Assembly (NCBI GenBank): GCA_036785705.1
Contig: JAWUZG010000970.1
Location: 2,018,501-2,082,500 of the forward strand
From: Acanthornis magna
Lineage: Eukaryota; Chordata; Aves; Passeriformes; Acanthizidae
Direction of reading: 5' to 3'
DNA: 64,000 nucleotides
Position numbers and translations under genes: made by a program. Every line of letters begins with the position of its first letter. Position 1 is the stretch's first letter. Below are positions 12,701 to 23,099 of this stretch, piece after piece. The notes under the pieces were generated by a model. The model saw only the letters and a list, made by a program, of their open reading frames with translations. It was not told where the DNA came from and searched no databases.

Positions 12701-15700
12701 CTATAGGTGCAGGTGGCAGACACAACATCAAAACACACACAAGGTGAAAAAGCAATACGATTCAATAGCCAACTGGTATTTCTTACCTGGCAAAGAAGAA
12801 TTTATACAACCCCACACCTCTCTCTGAAAAGTAAAAATGCAAGTAAGCAAAAGTAAGTCTACAGAATAAGACAGTTTCTAGCAGGTAATTTCTTTCACTG
12901 GGTTTTAAATACCTGATTGGAAGAATTCTTATGTTTAAACATCTTTTAAAGAAGTGCTATGATGGAAGCTAAGTACCATTTCCTCTGATGAGAATGCTGC
13001 TATGCCCAGACTATGGAATCAATAGCAGCATTTTTGCAGATGCAGAACATAATACAGTTATCTGGAACACATACACTAGTCAACTCTCTCCATCAGTGTT
13101 TACAGAACTAAACAGCAACTTAGACAAAGAGGAAGATTTGTCTAGGACCAAGACCTATGGAGAAGCTTATTGCCCTCACATTCCTCTCCACCAGCTTAAA
13201 AATACCCTAAACACACATGACCACACAGAAAACAAATTGAAAAAGGGTTTCAATCACACTGACACAGCAACCCATATTGTCACACAATGACACATCCATC
13301 CATCCATCTATCTATCTATCTAGCTAGCTAGCTAGCTAGCTATCTATCATCAGAGGAATTGATCACTTTCCAAAGTTGCAATGGATCTATAGTTAATGAT
13401 CTACAACTGTTCTCCTCTGTATCCATGGAAATTTCCTACTTAGACGGGAGCCAGAACAAAAGAAGATGGTAAAGAGCTGCTACTTTGAGTTCCACCTCAT
13501 TGATTCAGTTATCTTCCTTTATTTCAAGAGAAGATTAATAGTTGGACTCAATGATCTTCAGGGTCTTTTCCAACCTAAATGAAGCTATGATTCGAAGATA
13601 AAAATCACTTCTTGTGTTGGCAGATACTTTATAAATTAATACCAGGCAATACCTTTTCTATAATATTACTTGAAGGGATATATACAACACAACGTCTGTA
13701 ACCAGTGCTCCAGAATATTGACCATCTAATTAAATTTAAACCTATCTGCTCATCTGTGAAATGGCACCAGAACACCTGTCCAACAAGACAAGAGATATCC
13801 GAGAACAACAAATACAGTATTGAGTTGAACTGTTAACTATTTTATATCTAGATATTACCAGCTTAATGATATTAAATTAAGAGCCACACTGGACAGCAAA
13901 CTTGCCATTTATAAAGAGAGCAATTGGGAGTTATAAAAACCATCATGTCATTTTCCCCCTTTCAGATACTCTCCAATCCCATCTTATGAGATGCACTTCT
14001 CTACTATACAGATAATATTCTACTCCTCTTATCAGGGAATGAAAGATAGAGCAAACCAAACCAAATGCTTTGATCATCACTTTGATAAGTTTTCATGACA
14101 GGTTTTACTCATGCCAGGAGCTGTCTTTAACTTTCCGAGACCTTAGGGCTGTTGGCCCACAGAAACAAAAATCTGAAGGAACTCTGACGCACAGAAGGAA
14201 AGGAACTATAAGCAAACACAATCTTGTGAAGCTGCTTATCAAGTGTTTTTCCCAGATTTTGTACTCCTACTCATTGCCCACTTGAGCTGAGCATATGTTT
14301 GAGGCTTGCTATAAACAGTATTGATACTATTCAGAAGTAGCAGAAATTAGCAGAAGAAAGCAGGCTTTTCTGACAGCGAAAGGCTGCCAAGAGATAAGAT
14401 TCTAAAATTTACAATCTGAATGACAATACTTATCTATTTCTTGATTAGATTGTCCCTAGAAAAGGGAGTAGGTTACATTCTTTCTTTTAGTGAAACTAAA
14501 GAACTTTAGTGACACTAAAGAACTTCCAGAAAACCATAATCTTACTTATCCAATAAAAGCACTACTTCAGTTTCTCAGATAAGGCCATAAAAAATTCGGT
14601 GCAGCCATCAGGGCCTCTTTGCCTTAGCCCAAGACCTCACGGCATGTGTTGGAACAGATGATCTAATTTAAGTAGCTGCCATCAACGTCCAAGTGACAAT
14701 CATCCAGTACAATTTTTTACAACATAGATAAGCTTTTCATTGCATTTTATAGCTTATAGAAGCCACTGTATTGCAAGCAGCATAAGTTACGATGGCTTTA
14801 CAAAAAAAAAAAAAAAATTAAAATCCTACTTTGAGGTTCAAATCTCATTGTAAAAGTTTTTCTAGCAAGCCTTACCATTGATTCTGGACAATACTCAGGT
14901 GCTCGCTGCAGTAAGTGCTTCAAACGGGAATCACTCTTGGAAGACAAAATCTGTTAGAAACAAAACACACCTTAAAACATAGAGAACGTAACTGCACATC
15001 AAATACTTTTTTTCAATTGATTTCACTGTTTCTAATTTCACTAACATCTACTCTTCAACAACTTTGCCTAACAGTTAGTATGTATACAATGCAAATTTAA
15101 GATTTTCTTTTATGCATTTTTCTTTTATGATTTTCTTTTATGTATATTACATAGTTTTTCAAGTATGTTGCACTTTTTATAAAGAAGCAATTTTTCTATT
15201 TAGAAGAGAGAGAGAATTTCTTCCTCAATTAATTAAGCATTTCAATCAAAAAGTTTCTACTGAATGTGGAAGAGAATGTACAGGATTTCTGCTCCACATA
15301 TCAGAATATTATACAACTTTATTTACTAATTAACTACATGTTACATGACCTTTAGCAATTAAACTTCAAAAAAAACCCTGATATAAGTAATTTCTGTGGA
15401 ACAAGGAAGAATAAAACCTAGGCTAGTTAAAGAGACAATCAAAACTAACAGGGGAGGCATAGTACCCACACACAACCTGAAAATCCAGGAGCTTGCTAGG
15501 CTGGATGGGATGCAACTGAGGATGTTGAGGATGTTGTTCCTTTAGCAGCCTAATTAAGTTTTACTTATAAATTAAAACAAGAAACTGGTTAACAAGAGGA
15601 GTGGAAACAGACCTATTAATGTGGGATATGAAACTGGAAATTATATGAATAACTGAAACATAGATGAAGGAAAAATACATTACAGTTACATACTAAATTT

Positions 15701-18700
15701 GTTCTACTCTATAATAATAAACTATCAGTTCTATTCTAGCATGATAAATTTATTGAAATAAAATCAAGAAAGCAATAGCATTTGTTTCAGAAATGAGGCC
15801 AAAAAAAGAACTGCAGTAGTATTTCGAGTCTTCGGAGGTCACAGAATCATAAAATAATTCAGGTTGGAAGGGATCTCAGAAGATCATTTATTTCAACCTC
15901 CTGTGCCAAGAAGGGTCAACTATGAGACCAGCCCACGGTGTCCATCTGTCTGTGTTTTCCATCTGCCTAGGTCCCTCTGGATGACAATCCTGCCATTAAG
16001 ATTATCAACACTTCCTTTCAGCTTCACATGGACTAAACAATCAATGAGAGTCAAATCCATCACCTCATCCAGGTCACTAACAAAGACAGGTCTGAGGGCA
16101 GGCCCCTTTGATATTCCACTTCTTATTAGCCTGCAGGAAAAGTAGGACCCACTAACCTCTATCTCTGAGCCTGATTTTACAACCATTTTTTTACTCATCT
16201 AGCTGTCCATGCATTAAACCCATATGATCCTAAAATGGATACAAAGATATTTAGACACTTGGTGTTTAAAAACTTGCTATAGTCAATACAAATGACATTC
16301 ATGCCCTTCCCCTCATCCAGCAATCCAACCAAAATCAGGTTGGCCAGGAATCATTTACTGACACTAAATCACATGCCACCTTCAGCAACAGTTTCACATT
16401 TTTCCTTCTTCAGCCTTCAGCTACTGCCATAAAATGTATTGTTGCCCTTGACATCCTCTACAAGTCTCAATTCCAGCTGAGCTTTGTGCTTCCCCATATA
16501 ACCTTACTTGCCTTGGCAAACTTTCTTAATTCCTCTCGTATAACATTTCCCTGCTTCTATGCACTCTATACCATATCTCCTCTGCACCAAAGCTTGTTCA
16601 TGACTTCTCTGTTTAGCCAAGTCAGATTCCTGGAACATGAATGTTTTCCCGAGAACTGGGATGGACTGTCCTTATGCTTAGAGGAGGATGTGGATGGAGA
16701 TCTCTGGAGTGGTACAGAGCCGAATGTTGCCAGGAAATTTATAATTATGAAACTTCTCAGAAATAAAGTTAGGAAAAAAAGTCAATTAAAGAAAGAGAAG
16801 CCTCCTTATTCCTTGCCACAGTATCTGACCTGCTTAATTAAATAATTATGAAAAAGAGATGAGGGTCTTAGCTCCAAAGCTAAGAGTGGAGTAAGACTTA
16901 CTAAGAATGCAAAATAATGAGGTGTTTGAATCATGTCAGTTGACAAACAAATCTGTAATCCAAGTTCTCTTTTTCAAAGGTCCCACTTGCAGGAGCTGAT
17001 TTACTGGTTAGCAGAATTCCTTACCCTAAATCAAGCCTTTTTCCTTAACTGGCAGGATCCAGGGCAACATCACTGGGTCTCCTGTGCCTTTCACCCTAAT
17101 CCCTGGGCTGTAGTTACCTTTTACCCATGCAAGGCCTCCCTCAATACTACCACTGGTGTCTATATAGATGAGCAGAAAATAGGCAACAGTCTGAGGGTAA
17201 AAAAACCTTGTGATCCCTGCAACATCCTTGATCTGAGCCCCTGAAAACCAAATTACATTAGCCAGAAAGTCTCATCTGCAGATGAGTGCCTCCATGCCCT
17301 GCAGAAGAGAGTATTTCTCTTGGTGGTATTGTTTACAATCTGTTGGTTAGGTCAAGATGGCTCCCCAGTGAACCTTGTTTGAGGCCTGCTCTAAGGCCTT
17401 GTTTGGGGCCTGCTCTAAGGCCTTGTTTGGGGCCTGCTCTAAGGCCTTGTTCAGGGCCTGCTCTAAGGCCCCAAATCTAATCTATAAGTGCATATCCAAA
17501 GACAGGTCAAGAAACTTCTTCCTGCCCTCAGCTGCGCAAAATAGTTACATTCCAGAAGATGAAAATCAGTAAAACAACAGCAACCAGCTCCTTCAGGCAG
17601 ACTGTTGTGTTGGACCCCATCAAAGGATCACTCAGAAAATGATGCCACCAGCATGATGTACAGTAACTAAGCCAGCTCCTGTCAAAGAACACTTTGAGGG
17701 GCACCAGTCCTGCTTCAGACTTGTTCTAGACCTCTCGCCACTAAGATTTCTGATTATTTGAGTAGAGAGAGATCATCCAGATGAGGCAAGATCAGAGTAT
17801 CTTACAAAACTCGGAAAACTATGCAATAATTAGAACCAGTATAGCAGAATTGGGACTGAATTTGACATTAAAAGCTGGAGGCCTTTCATGAAGAGCCAAC
17901 AGGAATTCACATGATAAGCTGGAACCTTCAAACCAATGAAACACAAGAAAGAAATGAACAGATTATTCCAAATGCCATATCAATGCAGCTACTAAATTCA
18001 CCAATTATTTTTTATATACAGGAATGGATATTTTTCTCTTACTTACATCCAAGTTCGAACATGATTTTTAAGACTGAGTGTTTTACTTTTTTTATAATGC
18101 CCTGTATAGTTTTGCTTACCTGTATTCACAGAGATAAACTTATGCTGGGAGGGCTGCAGCAATTATTATAGGAATTGAGAGAATATCTTATGCAAAGAGA
18201 CTGTAAGACTTTTCCTTGTTTGGCCTAACAATATGAAAACTGAGAGAAGATTTGGTTGTATTCTCTAGATATTATCAGGGAGGAAAAAGTGCAATTTAAA
18301 GTGAAAGTTTTGTTAGTACAAACAGAGATTAATATAAACTTAATCATAACCAGGTTTATTTCTCAAACATCCCCAAAGTGGGCAATGAAGACAAGAAAAG
18401 AGGGCAGGTATAACGTAAGAACACAATTCTAATATAAAAACTGTGTCAACATGTATGTAAGCTTTACTGATGTACAATTTTTACATAGGTAAGTATATGT
18501 AACTACACACAAACACACACACAAAGCTGTACAAATTAGTACCCACAGGTACAAATCTAAACGTAAGTTAGGGAAAAATACTTTCCAAGCTTGAATTTAG
18601 AACAAGCAGCCTCACGAATAGAGTAAGTGAACAGATTTTTGCTGCATTCACAAAGCCATATATCATAATGAGATGGTTAGTGGACAAGCAAGAACTGGAA

Positions 18701-21470
18701 GGAAGAAAGCATAATATCAGCATCTTGTTCTTCAGTTTAAATTCCTCAGAACTTGGAAACATACAAGATCCAGAAATTCTGTAAAATACCTTCACCCCTC
18801 TGATTTCCTAATGTGCTTATTACTTCTTGACCTAATCGTGGCCTCAAGTTGCTATCTCTATTTCCCCTCAACTTCAGCAGAACCCATTTTCCACTACAAA
18901 ATGAAAGAGGACTACGGTGTTAAAACTTTTAAGTTCTCATTTTGATAACATTTCATCTCAAAATTCACAGATAGCATCCAGACAGAAGATCATTAGCTTA
19001 CAACCTAAATGTTGCTACATCATTGTCTAAAGGCACAATTTCAGCTCTGATGGAGTTAGATTTAAAACAAGCTTACCTGTTCACAGACATCACGGCACAT
19101 TAAATTATCCTTTGCATGGTAACAACAAGACAAGCCTATGGAAAAACAGGGGAAGGAAAGAAGATATTTAAAAGATTTGAAGCACTTAACCATGATTTCT
19201 GAACACAAGTATACACTTGAGTCCTATCAGGACAATTTGTCTGGTCCACAGATGACCATGAGAAATTTTCCTTCCCAAAAGGCAAAAAATGAACAGGAGA
19301 AATTTTTGTCGTGAAACTGATGCAAACCTTTTCAAGAAGTCTTGCAATTATCCCTGAACACTCACTGCCATCAAAATGAGATCTCACTCCCTTTCTGCTT
19401 CTAGTCACATTTCTGCTACTTAAGCTCCAGCTTGGCCCCTGGCAAATTCCTCCATGAGACAATGTAATTTATTAATTCAGGGGAAACTAAAAAAAGAATA
19501 AATAAGAAAATGTAAACAAAAAATGCACCAAAAATCTCTGTAGAGACTATGTGCCTTTTTAAATTGAATTATCTCACAGAATCTGAAAAGTGCAAGAATC
19601 AGTTAGGAACGGGTGCTGAAAGAAATCAGAGCAGGAACTTCTTTTCACATAGCTGCTCACTGAACTGTGGTTTCTAAAAAACTTGGAAGAAAACCGTAAA
19701 TTGTTTAATTAGTGATGGATGATAAGGACTGGATTTCCCTGACTGGACGGAAGTCATAGAGCAAATGCAGATATGAACACATCAAGAGAAAAAAAAAGAG
19801 AACTGAAGCACTGAGAAGTAATGAAACACCAAAGTTTAAAGCAGCAGTTTTAGCATTATACTCTGCTGTGCTTTTTACCCCCTACCATTCAAATATTTTG
19901 TTCATTCATGGTTAAGCTTGGCCAATATAAAATTAATTGAACAGTGCCTTGATACTAATTCTCATCCTCATTTCCCAGTGTCTGATCCTCATTTCCCAGT
20001 GTTTGGACCAGTGTTTTAGAAAACAGACAGAGGTGTCTTTCAAAGCTTTTCCTTCCACACAGGATCATTTAATGATTACAGATTTCTGCTCAGCTGCATC
20101 TGAACTATGTATCATACTGGTTCAACAAAAAAAAGGTCTTATTTCACAGCACCTTCCTAAATAGATTTTGACTGAACCAACAAGAAGGAACTTGGGCATG
20201 CAATATTAGTCGGTTTATCAACAGAAAGCAGGGCAGGAGTATGTCATATTTCATTCCACTAGCTTTTTACTGTCTTCATCCTAAAACCAAGCCTCAATAG
20301 AAACCAAAACTACAGAACAACAGCGAAATGCTCATAAACTTAGTGACTGCAGCCTTCAGCTTTAAAGCATGACATGTTTTGTATTTTCCATTCCTGTGAC
20401 AACAGTGCGATCTATTTATTAAAATATGTTTTCCAGTATCTATCCTTGTGCTGTCTTCTTTTTCCACTACTCTTTCTTGGTCCTGCCAAGAAGTTACAGA
20501 CTCAGAACACTAGAATGGTTTGCGTTGGAAGAGACCTTAAAGATCCAAGTTCAAAGGCCCTCCCATGGGCAGGGACACCTTCCACTAGACCAGACTGCTC
20601 AGAGCCCCATCCAACCTGGCTTGAACACATCCAGGAATGGAGCATCCATCCTCTGGGAAACCTGGAAAGGATTGGCTTTCTGGGCTGCGAGCACACATTG
20701 CCAAGACATCTGCTATCACAGCTTTAATGCAGGGAGCTATTTTACCACTATCCGTCTCTTTATTAAACGTCTTGCCTTCACTTTTAAAAATACTCAATAC
20801 CTTGTCCGAGAACACTCTTCTACTGAAAACAAGGAATGCGAGCACTGGAATACACAGCCTGTTCTGACACCGCATATGGCAACCCAGGCGTCAGGTTTTA
20901 GCCGGTGGGATAATTTCAAGCCACAGTCCTGGAAATTCACCCGCAGGCACCGTGACAGCCGAAGGTACACATCCCGGCCCAGAGCCACGGAACCCGCTGG
21001 GGCAGACGGGGCGATCTATGCTCGTCACGCTGCCGGGCGGGATGCGGGAGATCCGGCCGCTATGGAAGTGCCTCTCCCCGGCTCCGGTCCCCGGCGCAGG
21101 GATGCCGGCGGGCGCTCCCCCTCCCCGGGAATCCGGGACAGGCACCAGCCCCGACCGACACCGGGACGGCGCCGCTGCCGCTTCCCGGGCACGGAGCAGG
21201 TGCCGGGGGCGCAGCGGTGCCGGGGCACCGTCCCCCCTCTCCCTCGGCTCCCGCATCCCGCCCCGGCCGAGCCAGACGGGAGCGTCCCGCGGCACCGCAT
21301 CCCCGCGGGCGATACCGCCCCTGCGCCATGTTGCAGACAGGGACCCGCGGAGCCGCCTCCCCCCGCTCTCTCCCCCGCGGTCGCTACTCACCGGCCGCCG
21401 CGGGGCACAGGAGCGGGGCCGCCGCCAGGCACAGCAGGGCCCAGGGCCACCGACCGGCCGCCGCCGCCAT
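6748..21470 (-). CDS. RECK: RECK, N-terminal part (coding exons 1-6 of a multi-exon gene)
   Basis: Partial coding sequence in six minus-strand exons: 21392-21470, 19077-19135, 14876-14950, 12787-12823, 8462-8547 and 6748-6795. They total 384 nt, or 128 codons, with all phases joining cleanly and GT/AG at every internal junction. The product starts with a signal peptide. Cysteine-rich sequence follows (CCYHAKDNLMCRDVCEQ, RLKHLLQRAPEYCPES, WVGLGCCELAIA, KVCRKEYE), closely matching the N-terminal cysteine-knot repeats of RECK. RECK is a GPI-anchored glycoprotein that restrains matrix metalloproteinases and acts with GPR124 as a WNT7 co-receptor; the N-terminal repeats are the part reported to contact WNT7 and GPR124. 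The Kazal-like domains and GPI signal are encoded beyond the left edge. Identification rests on recalled family sequence; no search was run. Confidence 0.95.
6796..8461 (-). other. RECK: RECK intron 5
   Basis: A 1666-nt AT-rich intron with no exon-like or clear repeat content beyond A-runs (about 6929-6943 and 8206-8213). Confidence 0.85.
8462..8547 (-). CDS. RECK: RECK coding exon 5
   Basis: An 86-nt exon. The acceptor is ccaaag above 8547 and the donor gtaagg starts at 8461. The first two bases complete the Gly codon, and 28 codons follow: VLKKSDGWVGLGCCELAIAV then ECRQTCKQ. The CC...C...C pattern is the second cysteine-rich segment. The acceptor has only a moderate pyrimidine tract, but the protein match is near-identical. 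Confidence 0.96.
8994..9541 (+). mobile_element. Solo LTR of an avian ERVL-like endogenous retrovirus
   Basis: A 548-bp element beginning TGTGGTGGTTTTGGTCAGGA. It has a TATA-like ATAAAAG near 9250 and ends in the diverged terminal sequence CCACGACT (canonical end ...CA). A perfect 5-bp target duplication CTTCC flanks it (8989-8993 and 9542-9546). No gag, pol or env remnant adjoins it, so it is a recombined solo LTR. It is inserted in RECK intron 4, opposite to RECK transcription. The open frames across it on both strands are not genes. Confidence 0.85.
11640..12005 (-). mobile_element. CR1 LINE fragment
   Basis: A diverged segment of the CR1 3' region on the minus strand. A recognisable word pair is TTGCTGGTCACCAGGACTCC followed by CAGGTATGTTTCTCCCAAGCTGCTTTCCAGC, split here only for reading. 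Inserted in RECK intron 4. It has no coding capacity. Confidence 0.7.
12787..12823 (-). CDS. RECK: RECK coding exon 4 (37-nt microexon)
   Basis: A very short exon of 37 nt with acceptor ttttcag and donor gtaaga. It encodes REVWGCINSSLP plus the first base of a Gly codon, against VEIWNCMNSSLP in human as recalled. NSS is a potential N-glycosylation sequon kept in this species. The neighbouring N of the human WNC is G here. Its short length makes it easy for gene predictors to miss. Confidence 0.9.
13292..13349. repeat. Compound tetranucleotide microsatellite
   Basis: (ATCC)n passes into (ATCT)n, then (AGCT)n and back to (ATCT)n. The AGCT block is self-complementary and can form a hairpin. It is likely length-polymorphic. 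Confidence 0.95.
13503..13597 (+). mobile_element. CR1 3'-end fragment
   Basis: Contains TTGGACTCAATGATCTTCAG then GGTCTTTTCCAACCTAAA and ends near GCTATGATTC, the typical CR1 3' terminus. Plus orientation, short, in RECK intron 3. Confidence 0.7.
14876..14950 (-). CDS. RECK: RECK coding exon 3
   Basis: A 75-nt (25-codon) phase 0-0 exon. The acceptor is a pyrimidine-rich tract ending ctaacag just above 14950, and the donor gtaaggc starts at 14875. It encodes ILSSKSDSRLKHLLQRAPEY followed by CPESM, nearly identical to human RECK. This exon gave the first secure identification of the gene. Confidence 0.97.
15840..16640 (-). mobile_element. CR1 LINE, about 800 bp of 3' region
   Basis: The plus strand starts with CACAGAATCATAAAATAATT and AGGTTGGAAGGGATCTCAGA, the complement of the CR1 3' end. 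It continues through words such as CAGCTGAGCTTTGTGCTTCC near 16475 that lie in the CR1 3' coding/UTR region. It is 5'-truncated and broken by many stops. Longest CR1 copy in the window; inserted in RECK intron 2. Confidence 0.8.
17375..17470 (+). repeat. Four-copy 24-bp tandem repeat
   Basis: Unit TTGTTTGGGGCCTGCTCTAA plus GGCC, four copies at 17375, 17399, 17423 and 17447. Copies 2 and 3 are identical; copies 1 and 4 differ by one and two bases. The period is a multiple of three, so it yields a repeated 8-residue peptide in open frames, but there is no sign of a gene. Confidence 0.95.
18505..18524. repeat. Short (CA)n tract
   Basis: Interrupted CA repeat in RECK intron 2. Confidence 0.85.
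19077..19135 (-). CDS. RECK: RECK coding exon 2 (start of first Cys-rich repeat)
   Basis: A 59-nt exon with acceptor ...catag before 19135 and donor gtaagc from 19076. It completes the Gly codon from exon 1 and encodes LSCCYHAKDNLMCRDVCEQ. The human protein has ALCCNHSKDNQMCRDVCEQ at this place as I recall it. The CC...C...C spacing is the start of the first N-terminal cysteine-knot repeat. The exon ends in phase 0. It is too short to appear as a usable open frame. Confidence 0.95.
19136..21391 (-). other. RECK: RECK intron 1
   Basis: A 2256-nt intron with a CR1 fragment at 20496-20672. Its 5' end is the downstream half of the CpG island. An 18-bp sequence (ATCCTCATTTCCCAGTGT) occurs twice in tandem at 19964 and 19985. 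Confidence 0.8.
20496..20672 (-). mobile_element. CR1 3'-end fragment
   Basis: The plus strand reads AGAATGGTTTGCGTTGGAAG, then CCATGGGCAGGGACACCTTC and CATCCAACCTGGCTTGAACA, a clear CR1 tail in minus orientation. In RECK intron 1 next to the CpG island. The long frames running through it into the island are artefacts. Confidence 0.88.
21392..21470 (-). CDS. RECK: RECK coding exon 1 (signal peptide)
   Basis: The ATG is at 21470-21468 on the minus strand, in a good context (GGCC before ATGG). It opens 26 codons, starting MAAAAGRWPWALLCLAAAPL, followed by an Ala/Pro/Cys-rich stretch. This is a typical signal peptide: short n-region with one Arg, Leu/Ala hydrophobic core, small residues near the cleavage site. 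The exon ends with one base of a Gly codon, and the donor gtgagt begins at 21391. It is shorter than the human signal region and shares little sequence with it, which is usual for signal peptides. The link to exon 2 is inferred from phase and order. Confidence 0.85.
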
Positions 21471-21700
21471 GGCCGGGTCTCGAACCCGCGCCGGCCCCGC
21501 CCCGCGACCCCCGCCCGCCGCACGGACAGACGGACGGAGGGACGGACGGGATCTGCCGCCGGCAGCGCCCCCTCCGGTCGGCCCCGCGCCACCGCCCGCC
21601 GCGCCCATTGGCTGCACCGCCCCGTCGGGCCCCGCCCCATTGGCTGCGCGGCCCCTAGGCCCCGCCTCCCGCCCGGCCCCGCCCCCCCCCTCCCTGCCGC
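21471..21700 (-). promoter_or_regulatory. RECK proximal promoter: paired CCAAT boxes and GC boxes, no TATA
   Basis: On the minus strand, inverted CCAAT motifs (plus-strand ATTGG) lie at 21607-21611 and 21639-21643, 32 bp apart, a spacing typical of NF-Y-bound promoters. Each is embedded in CCCCGCCC/GGGGCGG-type Sp1 sites (for example near 21627-21636 and 21659-21665). No TATA box is seen. Transcription start is expected between the CCAAT pair and the ATG at 21470. Mammalian RECK promoters are reported to be controlled through Sp1 sites, which fits, but the start site here is inferred. Confidence 0.65.
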
Positions 21701-22097
21701 CGCGGACATTCCAGCGGGACCTGAGTGCGGCTCGCCCGCCTGGCGGGGGAAGGCGGGCCTTGAGTGGTCCTCCTTCTTCTTCTTCTCCGGGCTGCCCGCG
21801 GACACTCGCTCTGTGGTGCCGAGGCCGCAGGCACCCCGCAGCCTTCCTTCCCCCCGGCCCATGGAGCGGCAAGGCCATGCCCGGAGGGAGGGCTCGGACT
21901 CGGGCTGGGGCTGAAAAGCCGGCAAAGAAGAGGAGAAGGGGACAAAGACTCTGTTGAATTAGTTTATTTCTTTTTATATATAGTATTTGAATTAGGAACA
22001 TATTTCTGTTCATCACTTTTAGAGCATTGGTTGCAACCTTACAGTACTTAAAGGGGGCTTGTGAAGAGACGGGAAACTGACTTCTTACCCGGGCAAA

Positions 22098-22380
22098 TAG
22101 TGACAGGACAAAGGGGAATAGCTTTTAACTGAAAGAGGAGAGATTTGGATTAGATATTCGGAAGAAGTCCTTTGCTGTGAGGGTGGTGGTGCGCTGGTAC
22201 AGGTTGCCCAGAGAAGCTGTGGATGCCCCTGGATCCCTGGAAGTGTCCAAGGCCAGGTTGGATGGGGCCCTGGGCAGCCTGGTTTAGTGGGAGGTGTCCC
22301 TGCCTGTGGCAGGGGGGCTGGAGCTAGATGGTCTTTAAGGCCTCTTCCAACCCAAACTATTCTGTGTTTTCTATGATTGT
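22098..22380 (+). mobile_element. CR1 3'-end fragment
   Basis: Plus orientation. It includes CAGGTTGCCCAGAGAAGCTG, GGCCAGGTTGGATGGGGCCC and CCTCTTCCAACCCAAACTAT, and ends TTCTATGATTGTA. It lies 0.6 kb upstream of RECK exon 1, between the CpG island and the plus-strand open frame. Confidence 0.9.
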
Positions 22381-22794
22381 AAGGCTTTATAACAGCGTTT
22401 TCTGCTTGAAATTGCTTTGTGACTGTAGGGAGAAATGACCTGACTGGCCCCAAGCATCGGTTACGGGAGGGGAATGACCCCCGGGCTGGGAGGATACCCC
22501 CAAAGGGCAGAGGTGAGGAGGCTGTCATGGCTACACCTTGATGCCAATCAATCATCAGCATTGGATTCAGTCCACAGGTTGTACAATTAAAAAAAAAGAG
22601 TCTGTAACTGAAGAAACCTCTGAAGAGTAGGGCCACCACTGCAGTTTATTTTCCATGTAGAGATCAAATTATGCCTTCACCCCCCCTTAAAAAAAAAAAA
22701 AAAGAATTAGAAATTAAATGTAAGCTATTCAATGAAGTTAAAATGAACTTATGTTACTGCTCATTTCATACCTTGTAACCATTTTGCCTCGAAG

Positions 22795-23044
22795 TCTGGC
22801 CATTCCAAGGTCAATGGATCAGCTTTGGACAACTCCAGACTTTTTGGATGAGCACCTTAGCATCTCATTATCAGATTTTCCAGCAATAGTAAAACAGGAA
22901 AATTTTGAAGAACCTGTAGAATTGACTATCCCACAAACTGCTTATCCTCTTTCCAATTTAATATCCCAGCGACCTCTTTCTCCAAAGACAAACTACCAAG
23001 CTATTAATGACTCCATGGTCTTATATAGCCTGGAGAATCTGTAG
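22795..23044 (+). CDS. Possible 3'-terminal coding exon of an unrecognised plus-strand gene
   Basis: An open frame ends at TAG 23042-23044. It may be preceded by an acceptor at 22793-22794 after a pyrimidine-rich tract, so the exon could start at 22795. The downstream in-frame Met begins MDQLWTTPDFLDEHLSISLS; the middle contains DFPAIVKQE (VKQE fits a SUMO acceptor motif) and the end reads NDSMVLYSLENL. Composition is protein-like (acidic, Ser/Pro/Leu-rich, few Cys). Two overlapping AATAAA signals follow 55 nt after the stop. It lies 1.3 kb from RECK exon 1 on the opposite strand, so a bidirectional promoter is possible. I do not recognise the family. A chance frame or decayed retrocopy is the alternative. 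Confidence 0.35.
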
Positions 23045-23099
23045 GAACACTTTAATTCCAATATCATGTTCACAAATGGTCCATAAAACAAAATGAATC

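Larger units (their letters stand above)
8548..12786 (-). other. RECK: RECK intron 4
   Basis: A 4239-nt intron. It holds a solo LTR (8994-9541) and a diverged CR1 piece (about 11640-12005), and is otherwise unremarkable AT-rich sequence. Confidence 0.85.
12824..14875 (-). other. RECK: RECK intron 3
   Basis: A 2052-nt intron with a tetranucleotide microsatellite (13292-13349) and a short CR1 3' end (13503-13597). It also has a local 20-bp duplication around 14486-14525 containing the palindrome CTTTAGTGACACTAAAG. Confidence 0.85.
14951..19076 (-). other. RECK: RECK intron 2
   Basis: A 4126-nt intron. It contains about 800 bp of a CR1 LINE (15840-16640) and a GC-richer block at about 16.9-17.8 kb with a four-copy 24-bp tandem repeat. 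No exon was seen. Confidence 0.85.
20930..21945. promoter_or_regulatory. CpG island over RECK promoter and exon 1
   Basis: About 1 kb of very GC- and CpG-rich DNA in an otherwise AT-rich region. It spans RECK exon 1 and about 480 bp upstream. Long open frames in several phases here are a by-product of the GC content, not genes. Such an island normally marks a constitutively unmethylated, broadly active promoter and may fire in both directions. Confidence 0.9.

Noticed and set aside
15864..16198. 93- and 92-codon frames on opposite strands
   Set aside because: They fall in the 3' part of a CR1 LINE and do not form an intact reverse transcriptase or endonuclease domain.
20896..21470. Exon 1 considered as TGFBR1 exon 1 misplaced by assembly
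   Set aside because: The signal peptide exon also ends in phase 1 like TGFBR1 exon 1. However, exon 2 at 19077-19135 continues it in phase with RECK sequence in the right order and orientation, so RECK is the simpler reading.
20426..22016. Overlapping long open frames (410, 344, 320, 246 and 210 codons) on both strands
   Set aside because: They lie in the CpG island, where stop codons are rare. Peptides are Pro/Arg/Ala/Gly-rich with no domain. Only the 26-codon start of RECK within them is supported.
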